64,000 nucleotides of DNA from Reichenbachiella sp. (GCF_033344935.1 NZ_JAWPMM010000001.1:2218001-2282000); one strand, 5' to 3'. Positions 7,810-16,835 are shown, numbered from the stretch's first letter. Notes: generated from the sequence alone by a model not told the origin. A program made the numbers and translations.

Positions 7810-8394
7810 TTAAAAATCCTTTCTATTACTTCGTATTCGACTCAGAAACTCTGGAGTAATGCCTAGGTAGGAGGCGATTTGGGCACTGGGTAGACGATTT
7901 ATCAGATGTGGGTGATCCGACATGAATTTGAGATAGCGTTCTTCAGCCGTAGTGCTGATCGTTTGTAACAAGCGCTGTTGAAGTTCTACATATTGATTTT
8001 CTAAAATGACTCTGAATGTTCGATTGAACTTCAAATGATTTTCATAGAAATAGATGAGATCTGATTTATTGAGTTGAACGACTGTGGATGGCTCTATCGC
8101 TTCAATATACAATTCGCTTGGCCGATCGCTATGCAAACTGCCAATATCAGTAATCCATTCGTTTTCTGTGGCAAAAAGTAGGTTGTGCTCTTTGGCTGCT
8201 TCGTCCATCTTGTACATTTTGAAACAACCCTCGGCAACGAAAAAGTAGGACTTACATACTTCACCCGCTGATAGCAAAAACTGACGTCTTTTTACTTTTC
8301 GGATGGTCGTTTTCTGATGGAGTGCTTCTATTTCAGCTGCATCCAGCGGTAGGTAAGTATTGAGATGATCGATGAGCTTTTGAATTGGCATCAT
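7810..8394 (-). CDS. Crp/Fnr-family transcriptional regulator
   Basis: A 194-residue regulator with an N-terminal cyclic-nucleotide-binding-like beta-roll ([29 protein letters not shown], about 36-64) and a short C-terminal helix-turn-helix ([22 protein letters not shown], about 170-191). The Fnr iron-sulfur cysteines are absent. This short form is common in Bacteroidota, where it usually senses an unidentified small molecule. Its ATG overlaps the TGA of the VF530 gene by four bases (ATGA), which fixes the start and implies translational coupling. A paralogue lies at 54385-54993. Confidence 0.88.
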   Translation of the reverse strand: MMPIQKLIDHLNTYLPLDAAEIEALHQKTTIRKVKRRQFLLSAGEVCKSYFFVAEGCFKMYKMDEAAKEHNLLFATENEWITDIGSLHSDRPSELYIEAIEPSTVVQLNKSDLIYFYENHLKFNRTFRVILENQYVELQQRLLQTISTTAEERYLKFMSDHPHLINRLPSAQIASYLGITPEFLSRIRSNRKDF

Positions 8395-8684
8395 TCTGAT
8401 TTCTTCTTGTAATATCTCGGTTTTCCAGGCTCGCGTTTGGGTTTCACTCTACGGCTATAGCCTCGCTTCAGCACATGGAGATAAAAACGCTCGACCTTCT
8501 CTCGTGCCCAGGGCGTTTTACGCAAAAACTTCAAACTGGATTTGATAGAAGGGTCGTGGGTAAAGCAATTGATATTGACTTCTTCTCCCAGGTTATCCCA
8601 GCCGCACTTGTCCACCAGCATTTCGAGCATGTCTACAAGCTTTACGCCGTGTAGCGGGTTGTTTTTTTGATCGTGATCACTCAT
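8391..8684 (-). CDS. VF530 family (DUF2132) DNA-binding protein
   Basis: The 97-residue protein carries the family hallmark almost unchanged: [16 protein letters not shown], then [20 protein letters not shown], then [12 protein letters not shown]. The tail is strongly basic ([18 protein letters not shown]). VF530 members have a small alpha fold and are described as DNA-binding; a defined cellular role is not established. The gene overlaps the NTF2-like gene upstream by eight bases and the Crp-type regulator downstream by four, so it is the middle of a three-gene unit. Confidence 0.9.
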   Translation of the reverse strand: MSDHDQKNNPLHGVKLVDMLEMLVDKCGWDNLGEEVNINCFTHDPSIKSSLKFLRKTPWAREKVERFYLHVLKRGYSRRVKPKREPGKPRYYKKKSE

Positions 8685-9135
8685 CAGCTATTCGAGTTGA
8701 GTGCATCATTTTGAGTTTCCATGTCTTTTTTTCTTTTACGGCTACTACACTTTCGAGCCAATGCATCTTGTGTACAATTGAATCATTTTTTGTCCAGACT
8801 GCCCAGTTTTTATAAGCCGCCCAAATCATATCACCGGATTTTTCCATCTTGATGAACTCGAATCGATTAGTACGTGTGGCTCTATTTTCATTTTGCAAGG
8901 CCTTAGTGATGTAGAAACGAATGGTGTCATTGTTCCACACTTCGCCATGCTCTAGCAAAATAAAATCAGGAGTCACATAGGTGTCCATTTTGGTCGAATC
9001 ATAGTCAGAAAGCAAGCTTTGAAAAGTATCTATAACTAATTGTTGTACAGCAGCTTCCTCAGACTTACTCGGTTGTGTTTGAGCATGTGAGAGGATAGAA
9101 ATCAAACAAAAAGCAATTGCTATAAATGGTTTCAT
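8677..9135 (-). CDS. Secreted NTF2-like (SnoaL-type) protein
   Basis: The product of 152 residues starts with a signal peptide ([19 protein letters not shown]) and then shows an NTF2-like fold: [32 protein letters not shown] and the terminal strand [13 protein letters not shown] placed the start at the ATG that opens the signal peptide rather than a TTG eight codons upstream. It is the first gene of the unit with VF530 and the Crp-type regulator. Ligand or reaction unknown. Confidence 0.8.
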   Translation of the reverse strand: MKPFIAIAFCLISILSHAQTQPSKSEEAAVQQLVIDTFQSLLSDYDSTKMDTYVTPDFILLEHGEVWNNDTIRFYITKALQNENRATRTNRFEFIKMEKSGDMIWAAYKNWAVWTKNDSIVHKMHWLESVVAVKEKKTWKLKMMHSTRIADE

Positions 9136-9174
9136 GAGTTCAGATTTTGTATTGAGCAAATATAGAATATAAGG

Positions 9175-10488
9175 TCAGTTCAATTGACTGATTCTGACCT
9201 TCTTCTTTTTCAGGCGGCTATTGTTTAATTGCTTGATCAATTGATTCGATTTGGAAGTAGGTACTGCTACAAAGGCACAGTCTTGCTTCAATTCGATCAT
9301 ACCCAGCTCATCTTTGTTCAATCCACCTTGCTTCATAAACAAGCCTGCGATGTCACCTTTAGAGATTTTGTCTTTTCGACCGCCAGAGATAAAAAGTGTA
9401 CACAGTTGACTGCCTTGAAAGGGTTTTGTATTGGAAATATGTTCCTCTTCTATGTTGACAGCAAAGTCAGGTACTCGTTCGTTTTTGCCTTTCAGCAAAT
9501 AAGCGATACCGTTTTGATTCATTCTCGCGGTTCGCCCATTTCGGTGTGTAAACTCCTCTTCTTTAGGTGGTAACTGGAAATGAACAATAAAGTCCAAGGC
9601 AGGTACGTCAATACCGCGCGCTGCCAGGTCCGTGGCGAGCAACAATCGACTCGTTCCATTCCTAAATTTGATCAAGGCTCTTTCGCGATCCTGCTGTTCT
9701 AGTCCTCCATAAAAGCAACTATGACTAATGTGGTGATCCGCGAGATAGTCGCTCACTTCTTGGATGGTGTCCTTGAAATTGCAGAAGATGATGCCATTGC
9801 CTACTTGGATATGACCAAGGAGTTGGACCAGTGCGGCCGACTTGTCTTTTGTTTCGGCGGTCACCATTTTCAAAGTCAAATTGTTTGATGCCTGATCTAG
9901 AAAGTCGAGTTGTGTTGGGTTTTTCAAACCAACAAAAGCTGGAATCTCCACTTTTTGAGTGGCGGAGGTTAGTATCTTCTGCTTGGCCGTTCTTAGTTCA
10001 TCAATGATCTCAATCATCTCCGTTTCAAAACCCACCTCCAATGATTTGTCAAATTCGTCCAGCACGATCGTATCGATATGATCCGTTGAAATCGTTTCCC
10101 TTCGAAAATGATCTGCTATTCTTCCCGGTGTGCCAATGAGGATGGCAGGGGCATGTTTCAATTCTATTTTGTCTTTGGACCCTGCTCTACCGCCATATAC
10201 GGCATTGGCTTTAAAGCCACTTCCCATTTCTCGAACCACTTGTTCGATCTGAATGGCTAGTTCGCGAGAGGGAACTAGTATAAGAACTTGCGCCTCATTA
10301 AGATCTGGATCTAAGTTGGCGATGATGGGTAATAAGAAAGCCAGCGTTTTACCGGTACCCGTAGGAGAGAGCAGCACCACTTCATCGTTTTCAGAAATCG
10401 CTTGCTTGGCAGCCAGCTGCATGGGGTTGAGTTCGGAGATGCCCAGTTTTTGAAGAATGGCTTGTTGGTCTTTGATGTTTTTTGACAT
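9175..10488 (-). CDS. dbpA: DEAD-box RNA helicase of DbpA type
   Basis: This 437-residue helicase has LLSPTGTGKTLAF (Walker A, about 39-51), PSRELA, VLDEFD (motif II, so DEFD instead of DEAD), LTSATQK and HRNGRTARM. After about residue 365 follows a DbpA-type RNA-binding domain (LFISGGRKDKISKGDIAGLF ... DCAFVAVP ... KKKKVRIS). DbpA unwinds helix 92 of 23S rRNA during 50S assembly. The mRNA is predicted to be nearly leaderless: the TACCTTTG box is only four bases from the ATG. A 33-bp palindrome covers the -33 region and is repeated at the SDR gene promoter. Confidence 0.88.
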   Translation of the reverse strand: MSKNIKDQQAILQKLGISELNPMQLAAKQAISENDEVVLLSPTGTGKTLAFLLPIIANLDPDLNEAQVLILVPSRELAIQIEQVVREMGSGFKANAVYGGRAGSKDKIELKHAPAILIGTPGRIADHFRRETISTDHIDTIVLDEFDKSLEVGFETEMIEIIDELRTAKQKILTSATQKVEIPAFVGLKNPTQLDFLDQASNNLTLKMVTAETKDKSAALVQLLGHIQVGNGIIFCNFKDTIQEVSDYLADHHISHSCFYGGLEQQDRERALIKFRNGTSRLLLATDLAARGIDVPALDFIVHFQLPPKEEEFTHRNGRTARMNQNGIAYLLKGKNERVPDFAVNIEEEHISNTKPFQGSQLCTLFISGGRKDKISKGDIAGLFMKQGGLNKDELGMIELKQDCAFVAVPTSKSNQLIKQLNNSRLKKKKVRISQLN

Positions 10489-10492
10489 GCGG

Positions 10493-10500
10493 CAAAGGTA
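10493..10500 (-). promoter_or_regulatory. Bacteroidota-type promoter box for the DbpA-like helicase
   Basis: The minus strand reads TACCTTTG followed by ccgc and the ATG, so transcription should start at or next to the start codon. The palindrome at 10505-10537 lies four bases upstream and covers the position where the -33 box should be. Confidence 0.6.
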
Positions 10501-10504
10501 TGCT

Positions 10505-10537
10505 ATTAAAGAGGTTACTTTAAGTAACCTCTTTAAT
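10505..10537. promoter_or_regulatory. 33-bp palindrome, copy 1 (putative operator or terminator)
   Basis: The arms ATTAAAGAGGTTACTT and AAGTAACCTCTTTAAT are perfectly complementary around a single base. The 33-base sequence is repeated at 11682-11714 with only the two central bases changed. It overlaps the -33 region of the dbpA promoter and also lies 12 bases past the alpha/beta hydrolase stop codon. A protein operator and a hairpin terminator are both possible. Confidence 0.6.
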
Positions 10538-10548
10538 TGTCTGTCAGA

Positions 10549-11484
10549 TTATTTCAAAAATACCTTTACAATAGCCAAGCTCTCGTTTGGACTTTCTTCC
10601 ATCGGTACATGTCCCACATTGGGCATAATCACTAGCGTATCATTGGGTAAGTCAGCCTGAAATTTATAAGCACTTTTAGTTGTAGCTAAAAGATCATCCG
10701 CTCCCCATAGGATCAAAGTAGGCGATTGGATGGTTTTGATCAATTCAACTTTGTTTCCTTTCATATCGGTAGTCATGCGATCAACCAAGCCTTGTCTGTT
10801 GCCGGCTCGAAGGGTCAATTCAAAGTATCTGTCTACCAAATCATCCGTTACTTTAGATTTGTCTGCATAAACACTCTCCACACTCGAACGTGCCATGGAT
10901 TTTGGAGTGATAAAAGTTAAGATTTTATTCAAGACTGGCATTCTGGCAATTCTAAATGCAATGGGTACTTTTTCAGACTCCAATGGATAGCCTGCAGCAT
11001 CAATAAGTATAAACTTACTCACAATTTCAGGATATTCGACTGTGTAATTCCATGCGATTTGTCCACCCAATGAATTACCACCGAGAATACATTTTTCAAT
11101 ATTAAGTTGAATTAGGAACTGATTAATAAAATCGACATAGTGGGTCATTGTGTAGTCTCGATCTGGGAAAGGCCCTGTGAGTCCAAAACCAGGTAAATCC
11201 ATACGAATGACTCTGCGGTCACTTTTCAAATCCTCAACCCAAGCATCAAATGTATGGAGACTGGATCCGGTACCATGAATGAGCACAATAGGGAGTGAAT
11301 CATTTGGATTTCCTTCATCACGGAAATGTACGTCCATATGCATAACGGATACAAAAGTAGAAGGCGGTTGTGCGTATTTGGTTTTTAAATAGTCAAGATC
11401 TAGGTCTGAATAACCGAAGCGAATACAAATGAGAACAAGTAAGGTTACTATAAGAGCGACGGAAATTTTTAGAAAAATTTTCAT
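10549..11484 (-). CDS. Alpha/beta-fold hydrolase, membrane-anchored
   Basis: A 311-residue hydrolase with an N-terminal hydrophobic segment (ISVALIVTLLVLICIRFGY, about 7-25) that should anchor or export it. The fold markers are LIHGTGSSLHTFDAW (oxyanion HG, about 68), MDLPGFG, the nucleophile elbow GGNSLGG (Ser about 142), the acid in LWGADD and the histidine in NVGHVPMEE near the C-terminus. The substrate is unknown; haloperoxidase/esterase-like. The gene is flanked on both sides by near-identical 33-bp palindromes, which could mark it as a unit that moved or could belong to its neighbours' promoters. Confidence 0.85.
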   Translation of the reverse strand: MKIFLKISVALIVTLLVLICIRFGYSDLDLDYLKTKYAQPPSTFVSVMHMDVHFRDEGNPNDSLPIVLIHGTGSSLHTFDAWVEDLKSDRRVIRMDLPGFGLTGPFPDRDYTMTHYVDFINQFLIQLNIEKCILGGNSLGGQIAWNYTVEYPEIVSKFILIDAAGYPLESEKVPIAFRIARMPVLNKILTFITPKSMARSSVESVYADKSKVTDDLVDRYFELTLRAGNRQGLVDRMTTDMKGNKVELIKTIQSPTLILWGADDLLATTKSAYKFQADLPNDTLVIMPNVGHVPMEESPNESLAIVKVFLK

Positions 11485-11681
11485 TTCAATAGTTTAGGAG
11501 TTGTATATCAATGTCTCAGAAACTGATGCTAACCCTTAAGTCATTTGAATATTATACTTATTTATTTGGAGGTTATACTCTCAATATCCTTGCTTCGATA
11601 AGACATATAACCAATGAAAGTCATTCCGTAAGGAAGTACGATTGGAGGAAACTTCTTAACGAGACGCTAGGGTCGGAGGTT

Positions 11682-11714
11682 ATTAAAGAGGTTACTCCAA
11701 GTAACCTCTTTAAT
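11682..11714. promoter_or_regulatory. 33-bp palindrome, copy 2 (putative operator)
   Basis: The same palindrome as 10505-10537 with central CC in place of TT. Complementarity extends one or two bases further here, giving 17-base arms around CCA (11680-11716). It lies 12 bases upstream of the TAACTTTG box of the SDR gene and covers its -33 region. No gene ends just before it, which argues against a terminator at this copy. Confidence 0.65.
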
Positions 11715-11726
11715 AAAGTCTTTCCA

Positions 11727-11734
11727 TAACTTTG
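11727..11734 (+). promoter_or_regulatory. Bacteroidota-type promoter box for the zinc-ribbon SDR gene
   Basis: TAACTTTG followed by CGCCTCGAAATG puts the ATG nine bases after the box, implying a leader of a few bases only. The same CTTTGCGCCyCGAAATG context occurs at the prfC promoter. Confidence 0.65.
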
Positions 11735-11743
11735 CGCCTCGAA

Positions 11744-13285
11744 ATGGAAACGGAGAAGAAAAATATCAGCAAGGAAGACCTGGAAGCATGCTTGGCTACT
11801 TTGCAGGGTTTGGTGCAGGATAGTCAGCCGTTGGTTGAATTGACTGAAGAGCAACGAGTGGCTTTGATGAAAGCAGCAGGCGAGGTGTCCCGTCCTGATC
11901 GTACCGAATTACGCAAGCGTAGAAAGGACTTGAAGATTAAGGAAAAGACGGCCATCCGAAAACAAGACCGTGCGGCAAGAGAAGCGACTGGTATCCGCTC
12001 GGCTCGAACGGCCAAAGTCTTCGAAGCGCCTGATCAAATATTGCTTCCAGCCGCTAAACTGGATATGGAAGGCAAGGAGCTAAACTCACCTCGAAACTGC
12101 TATGTGTGCAAAGCCGAATACACCAAGCTCCACCCATTCTACGATACCATGTGTGAGACTTGCGGTGATCTGAACTATGCCAAAAGATTCCAAACGGCTG
12201 ACTTAACAGGTCAAGTAGCTTTGATGACCGGATCAAGGTTGAAGATCGGTTATCACGTGACACTAATGATGCTTAGAGCTGGAGCAACAGTGATTGCCAC
12301 CACTCGTTTTCCTGCGGACTCTGCTATTCGTTTCGCCAAAGAAAAGGACTTTTACAAATGGAGCGATCGCCTGCATATTCATGGATTGGATTTGAGACAT
12401 ACACCGAGTGTGGAGCTGTTTTGCACCTATATCGAGCAGACTTATGATCGCTTGGATATCCTGATCAACAATGCGGCGCAGACGGTTCGCCGCCCTCCAG
12501 GATTCTACACTCACATGATGGACAAGGAGCAGTTGCCATTCGAAGACCATTCTCCAGATGTTCAAACTTTATTGACCAGCCACCACAATTGTTTGAATAG
12601 GATTGGGGCAGTAAGTCCATCAGGCAAGGATACCTCTACTTTGGCTGTTTCCTGGAATGAAAAAGCACCAGGGCTCGGACTTCGCGCTTCTGCGCAATTG
12701 TCGCAAATACCTTATAGTTATGATGGGGCCTTGCAGAATGAGGAAGTATTTCCGGAAGGGAAACTAGATGTGGATTTGCAACAAGTAGATCTTCGAACAA
12801 CCAATTCCTGGCGACTCAAATTAGGGGAGGTACCTACACCAGAATTGCTAGAAGTGCAGTTGGTGAATTCAATTGCTCCATTTGTGCTTTGTAACCGTTT
12901 GTCGACCATGATGAAACGCGAGAACACAGGGGTCAAGCACATCGTGAACGTAACGGCTATGGAAGGTAAGTTTTACCGATTCAAAAAGGAACCACGCCAT
13001 CCACATACGAATATGGCCAAAGCAGCACTCAATATGCTGACACATACTTCCGCTGGTGAATTAGCCAAACATGGCATCTATATGAATGCTGTAGACACCG
13101 GATGGGTGACGGATGAAGACCCTGCGCAGATAGCCAAATTCAAAGAAGAAGTCCATGACTTTCAGCCACCGCTAGATATTGTTGATGGAGCCGCTCGTGT
13201 GATGGATCCTGTATTTGATGGGATCAACCGAGGGGAGCATTGGTGTGGTAAGTTCTTGAAGGACTATTTTCCTATTGATTGGTAG
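11744..13285 (+). CDS. Atypical SDR-family protein with zinc ribbon and no catalytic tyrosine
   Basis: The 513-residue protein has three parts. Residues 1-100 are charged and helical ([20 protein letters not shown]). Residues 119-140 hold CYVC...CETCG, a zinc-ribbon pair. From 156 on there is a short-chain dehydrogenase Rossmann fold with TGSRLKIG (162-169) and LINNAA (about 240). The usual YxxxK is TNMAK (T422, K426) and the usual catalytic serine region reads NVTAMEG, so the classic Ser-Tyr-Lys triad is altered. The start is the ATG after the promoter; a TTG further up lies inside the promoter box. Function unknown; it may be a non-catalytic or differently reacting SDR. Confidence 0.8.
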   Translation: METEKKNISKEDLEACLATLQGLVQDSQPLVELTEEQRVALMKAAGEVSRPDRTELRKRRKDLKIKEKTAIRKQDRAAREATGIRSARTAKVFEAPDQILLPAAKLDMEGKELNSPRNCYVCKAEYTKLHPFYDTMCETCGDLNYAKRFQTADLTGQVALMTGSRLKIGYHVTLMMLRAGATVIATTRFPADSAIRFAKEKDFYKWSDRLHIHGLDLRHTPSVELFCTYIEQTYDRLDILINNAAQTVRRPPGFYTHMMDKEQLPFEDHSPDVQTLLTSHHNCLNRIGAVSPSGKDTSTLAVSWNEKAPGLGLRASAQLSQIPYSYDGALQNEEVFPEGKLDVDLQQVDLRTTNSWRLKLGEVPTPELLEVQLVNSIAPFVLCNRLSTMMKRENTGVKHIVNVTAMEGKFYRFKKEPRHPHTNMAKAALNMLTHTSAGELAKHGIYMNAVDTGWVTDEDPAQIAKFKEEVHDFQPPLDIVDGAARVMDPVFDGINRGEHWCGKFLKDYFPIDW

Positions 13286-13344
13286 GTAAGAGTTGAAAGT
13301 CTTTAAAGTGAAAAGTGGAAACTTAGGATCATTTGTGTCCTTAG

Positions 13345-13375
13345 TTTGGAGACCTGTATGAAAGCCCTACCTTTG
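13345..13375 (+). promoter_or_regulatory. Complete Bacteroidota promoter for the FKBP gene
   Basis: TTTG at 13345-13348, exactly 19 bases, then TACCTTTG at 13368-13375. This matches both boxes and the spacing of the known Bacteroidota housekeeping promoter, and is the cleanest example in the window. It predicts a leader of about 18-20 nt. Confidence 0.8.
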
Positions 13376-13398
13376 CGCCCTTAATAAAAGACATTACA

Positions 13399-14013
13399 AT
13401 GACAGAATTAAACACTGAAGAACAAAAATTCAGTTACGGACTAGGACAAAGTGTAGGAACAAACTTCACCAACGAAGGATTCAATGAGATTTTTGAAATC
13501 GATGCTTTTATGAGCGGATTGGGTGATTCATTTGCTGGTCACAGCGAATTGACCGTCGAAGAAATCAACGCGGTGATCCAAAAGAAAATAGGTGAGTTGA
13601 AAGCAGCCGCTCACGGCGATGCCAAAGAAAAAGGTGAAGCTTTCTTGAAAGAAAATGCTACAAAAGACGGAGTTACTGTTTTGCCAAGTGGTTTGCAATA
13701 TGAAGTGATCGAATCAGGTGATGCTTCTGGCACTAAACCAACTGCTGCTAGCCAGGTAACTACACATTATACGGGTACCTTGATTGACGGTAAAGTGTTT
13801 GATAGTTCTGTGCAAAGAGGTCAACCAGCTACTTTTCCAGTGAACGGAGTAATTGCTGGCTGGACTGAAGCCTTGCAATTGATGGTGCCAGGTGATAAGT
13901 GGAAGCTTTACATTCCATTCAATTTGGCGTATGGTGATAGAGGCGCAGGCGCTGATATTCCTCCATTTGCAGCATTGATTTTTGATATTGAATTGCTTGA
14001 AGTACAAGGATAA
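13399..14013 (+). CDS. FKBP-type peptidyl-prolyl cis-trans isomerase (FklB/FkpA type)
   Basis: A 204-residue foldase. The N-terminal half is the FKBP_N dimerisation region (YGLGQSVGTNF, then helices ending KEKGEAFLKENA), and residues about 95-204 are the FKBP domain (VTTHYTGTLIDGKVFDSSVQRG, GWTEALQLMVPGDKWKLYIP, LAYGDRGAGADIPPFAALIF). It accelerates proline isomerisation during protein folding. There is no signal peptide, so it should be cytoplasmic, unlike E. coli FkpA. It has its own promoter and terminator and stands alone. Confidence 0.93.
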   Translation: MTELNTEEQKFSYGLGQSVGTNFTNEGFNEIFEIDAFMSGLGDSFAGHSELTVEEINAVIQKKIGELKAAAHGDAKEKGEAFLKENATKDGVTVLPSGLQYEVIESGDASGTKPTAASQVTTHYTGTLIDGKVFDSSVQRGQPATFPVNGVIAGWTEALQLMVPGDKWKLYIPFNLAYGDRGAGADIPPFAALIFDIELLEVQG

Positions 14014-14030
14014 ATTCGTTTTCTTGTGAT

Positions 14031-14068
14031 AAAAAAGGGTCTTGCTTTTCGAAGTAAGACCTTTTTTT
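14031..14068 (+). terminator. Rho-independent terminator after the FKBP gene
   Basis: Arms GGTCTTGC and GTAAGACC pair around an eight-base loop (one G-T wobble) and are followed by a run of T. A run of A precedes the stem, so it could work in both directions. Confidence 0.85.
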
Positions 14069-14220
14069 GTGCTACAATCCACCAATTCAATGGCTTTTTG
14101 ATTCGATCTATGTGAAATTGATAGAATTGAATTAATTTGGGATGATTTACCATTAGGTAAGTTGGTTTGAAAAGATTATTTGAACCCAACCAGAACTATT
14201 AAACATAACCAAATAATAAA

Positions 14221-15771
14221 ATGACATCTGAATCCTCAAATGACAATAGCCTAGTAAATAGGTTGCTAGGCCATGTAGAACGCATTGGTAATAAACTGCC
14301 AGATCCTGCTATACTATTTCTCATTTCCATTTTCATCGTATGGGTGCTTTCTGCACTGATGGCTTCTATAGAATTTACAGAAATCAACCCAAGGGACGGG
14401 CTTCCTATCAGAGTTCAGAACCTGTTGACCGGAACGGCATTGACTACCTTCTTGTCAAAGATGGTAACCATTTTTACCAGCTTCGCACCATTAGGAGTCG
14501 TGCTGGTTGCCATGTTAGGCGTTGGAGTAGCCGATGGTTCTGGCTACATCCACACAGCCATCAAAATGATGCTAAAGAAGACCCCGGGTTTTCTTTTGAC
14601 ACCAATGGTTATTTTCGTTGGAATTGTTTCTCACTCCGCTATTGATGCAGGCTATGTGCTAGTCATTCCTTTGGGAGGGATTATTTTCTATGCTGCTGGC
14701 CGACATCCGCTGGCAGGTATAGCTGCTGCTTTTGCTGGCGTATCTGGAGGCTTTAGTGCCAACCCTATGCCATCAGCCATTGATCCTTTGTTGCAAGGTT
14801 TTACACAACCAGCAGCACAGATCATCAATGAAACGATGCAGGTTAATCCATTGAATAATTACTATTTCACTGCCGCATCCAGCATTTTGGTGACCTTAAT
14901 CGGTTGGTACATTACGGATAAGATCATCGAGCCTCGACTAAATAAAAACAATCCAGTAGATGAAGATGCTGAAAAGGCTCCGGATATGGGTGGGTTTACC
15001 GCACAGGAGAAAAAAGGTTTTTGGACGGCGACTATTGTGACGTTTGTTGTGTTTATCCTTTTCGTATTGTCTTTGCTTCCTGAAAGTTCACCTTTTAGAG
15101 ATGCTTCGGGATCTTTGACTTCATTTTCGGCCCCTGTCATGCAGTCGATTGTACCTTTGATCTTTTTGTTTTTCCTTTTGCCTGGAGTCATTCATGGCGT
15201 GGTTGCCGGTAAGTTTAAATCCAGCAAGGATATTATCGACGTCATGTCTGAATCGATGAGGGGCATGGCTTACTATGTAGTAATGGCGTTTTTCTGTTCA
15301 TTATTCATTTATGCTTTTGGCACATCCAACTTGGGTGCTTTGTTGGCCATTAAAGGCGCAAATTTCTTAAAAGCGCTTGACCTTTCTGGACCAGTGACCA
15401 TTGCAGGAATTATATTTTTAGCAGCTTTTGTCAACTTATTCGTTGGTTCGGCTTCAGCCAAATGGGCGATGTTGGCACCTATTTTTGTGCCAATGCTGAT
15501 GCAATTGGGCTATTCGCCAGATCTGACACAAGCGGCCTACAGAGTAGGGGATTCGTCCACTAACATCATCACGCCATTGATGCCTTACTTTCCACTGGTT
15601 GTAGTGTTCTGTCAGAAGTATGTGAAAGGAACTGGGATTGGTACTTTGGTTTCTGTGATGATACCTTATTCTATCGCGCTATTAATTCTTTGGACAATCT
15701 TCTTGGTTACGTTCTGGGTGCTGGGTATTCCTTTGGGACTTCAGGCGAGTTATGTATACGGAGGGTATTAA
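14221..15771 (+). CDS. AbgT-family transporter
   Basis: The 516-residue membrane protein matches the AbgT family: VERIGNKLPDPAILF at the N-terminus, the conserved GVGVADGSGYIHTAIKMM, ISHSAIDAGYVLVIPLGG-like stretch, GVSGGFSAN and the C-terminal SAKWAMLAPIFVPM and VGDSSTNIITPLMPYFP. About a dozen hydrophobic segments are visible. Family members import p-aminobenzoyl-glutamate or export sulfonamide-type compounds by cation coupling. A link to folate metabolism is plausible (pabB and pabC are at 31945-33490) but they are not adjacent. It is a single gene facing a convergent peptidase operon. Confidence 0.92.
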   Translation: MTSESSNDNSLVNRLLGHVERIGNKLPDPAILFLISIFIVWVLSALMASIEFTEINPRDGLPIRVQNLLTGTALTTFLSKMVTIFTSFAPLGVVLVAMLGVGVADGSGYIHTAIKMMLKKTPGFLLTPMVIFVGIVSHSAIDAGYVLVIPLGGIIFYAAGRHPLAGIAAAFAGVSGGFSANPMPSAIDPLLQGFTQPAAQIINETMQVNPLNNYYFTAASSILVTLIGWYITDKIIEPRLNKNNPVDEDAEKAPDMGGFTAQEKKGFWTATIVTFVVFILFVLSLLPESSPFRDASGSLTSFSAPVMQSIVPLIFLFFLLPGVIHGVVAGKFKSSKDIIDVMSESMRGMAYYVVMAFFCSLFIYAFGTSNLGALLAIKGANFLKALDLSGPVTIAGIIFLAAFVNLFVGSASAKWAMLAPIFVPMLMQLGYSPDLTQAAYRVGDSSTNIITPLMPYFPLVVVFCQKYVKGTGIGTLVSVMIPYSIALLILWTIFLVTFWVLGIPLGLQASYVYGGY

Positions 15772-15788
15772 TATTAATTGAAAAAATG

Positions 15789-15929
15789 AAAAAAAGTGCT
15801 GCCTCAAAAGCCCTGTAAACTGTCAGGCTGAGGTACTCGAAGCCTTGTTGCTAGATGCGGGCAGACATTTCGAGAGCCTCAATGTGACAATTCTTAGAGA
15901 TTTTAGACTTTTGGGACAGCACTTTTTTG
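15789..15929. repeat. Nested long inverted repeat between convergent genes (bidirectional terminator)
   Basis: The outer arms AAAAAAGTGCTGCCTCAAAA and CTTTTGGGACAGCACTTTTT pair with few mismatches. Inner arms TGTCAGGCTGAGGTACTCGA and TCGAGAGCCTCAATGTGACA form a second palindrome. The A and T runs at the ends make it an effective terminator for both the AbgT gene and the M15 peptidase gene, whose stop codon abuts it. The inner pair resembles the TCAGGCTGAGCTTGTCGAAG-type repeats scattered in many Bacteroidota genomes. Confidence 0.75.
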
Positions 15930-16835
15930 TTACCATCTGGCTTTAGTGCCACGAACATCTACATGGATAAACCCGTGATGCACTTTGTTGCGTTTGTAGA
16001 AGCCAAGCCCACCTCTGAACTTGTGGTAGTCTTTTTTATCATACTCGTTGTCTACGATTTGATAGAAAATTCTAACGTCTTTTTCATCTATCACTCCGTC
16101 CTTGTTAAGGTCGTCCATGGCACCATTTTTATCTTGATCGATAAATATATCTGCTGCACCTCCGTATACGTGTCTGCTGTATTGTACGTTTTTAATGGAT
16201 TTGTTGTAGAAGGGAGTTCGGTACCCGCTTATGAATCCAAACGTTTCAATCGCATAACCAGAGCGATTAGTTTTTTCTAGTAGGTACTCCAATTTCAACA
16301 GTAATCGCTCCCTAATAATGACATACTTGGGATAATCTCCAGCTTGCTTACACAAGAATTGTTTCAAGGTAAAGTGAGGAGTCAGTTTGGTGTTCTCATT
16401 TTCCTTCGTCACTTCAAACAGTCCAGTGGGTCTGTTATAAATAGGGTTGTCTCGCAATGGTTTCGTTGGGTAATTACCAATTCGGTAACCACTTAGATAT
16501 TCTCCTTTTTTCTCAGTAATTGGAGTAAGAACCATCACATTCAAAAGCATTTCTTCGCCACCTTCATGAATGACTTGAACTGGATAAATACCAGGATTAC
16601 TTGGGCTCTTTATTGAAAGCCCATTAATAGTTAGATGCTGGCTTTTCATAGTGATATTTTGAACGCTGGAAACTTTGAATTCCTTTTCTGGCATGACGAA
16701 TACTGAAAAGACGTTGTATGGATTGATCTCACCGTTTACTTCAATGGTGAAATTTGCTCTTTCGTTTTGATAACCCCATACCGAAGAGGCCATGAGAAGG
16801 AGACTTGCTGCAATAAATGATTTGAATGTATACAT
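15930..16835 (-). CDS. M15-type (YcbK-like) peptidase, secreted
   Basis: A 301-residue envelope protein with a signal peptide (SFIAASLLLMASSVWG). The C-terminal half carries the M15 zinc-peptidase signature: SRHVYGGAADIFID (about 219-232) and HHGFIHVDVRG near the end. Inserted after the first motif is DQDKNGAMDDLNKDGVIDEKD, two DxDxNG-like loops that resemble calcium-binding EF-hand/dockerin loops. The N-terminal half (about 25-130) is an unassigned beta-rich domain. It is coupled to the L,D-transpeptidase gene by a one-base TAATG overlap; E. coli has the same ldtD-ycbK neighbourhood. Likely role: trimming peptidoglycan stem peptides. Confidence 0.85.
   Translation of the reverse strand: MYTFKSFIAASLLLMASSVWGYQNERANFTIEVNGEINPYNVFSVFVMPEKEFKVSSVQNITMKSQHLTINGLSIKSPSNPGIYPVQVIHEGGEEMLLNVMVLTPITEKKGEYLSGYRIGNYPTKPLRDNPIYNRPTGLFEVTKENENTKLTPHFTLKQFLCKQAGDYPKYVIIRERLLLKLEYLLEKTNRSGYAIETFGFISGYRTPFYNKSIKNVQYSRHVYGGAADIFIDQDKNGAMDDLNKDGVIDEKDVRIFYQIVDNEYDKKDYHKFRGGLGFYKRNKVHHGFIHVDVRGTKARW

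Noticed and set aside
9136-9159. TTG start of the NTF2-like gene at 9159
   Set aside because: It would put eight polar residues before the signal peptide; the ATG at 9135 begins the signal peptide itself.
11732-11743. TTG as start of the SDR gene
   Set aside because: The TTG lies inside the TAACTTTG promoter box; the ATG at 11744 is the sensible start.
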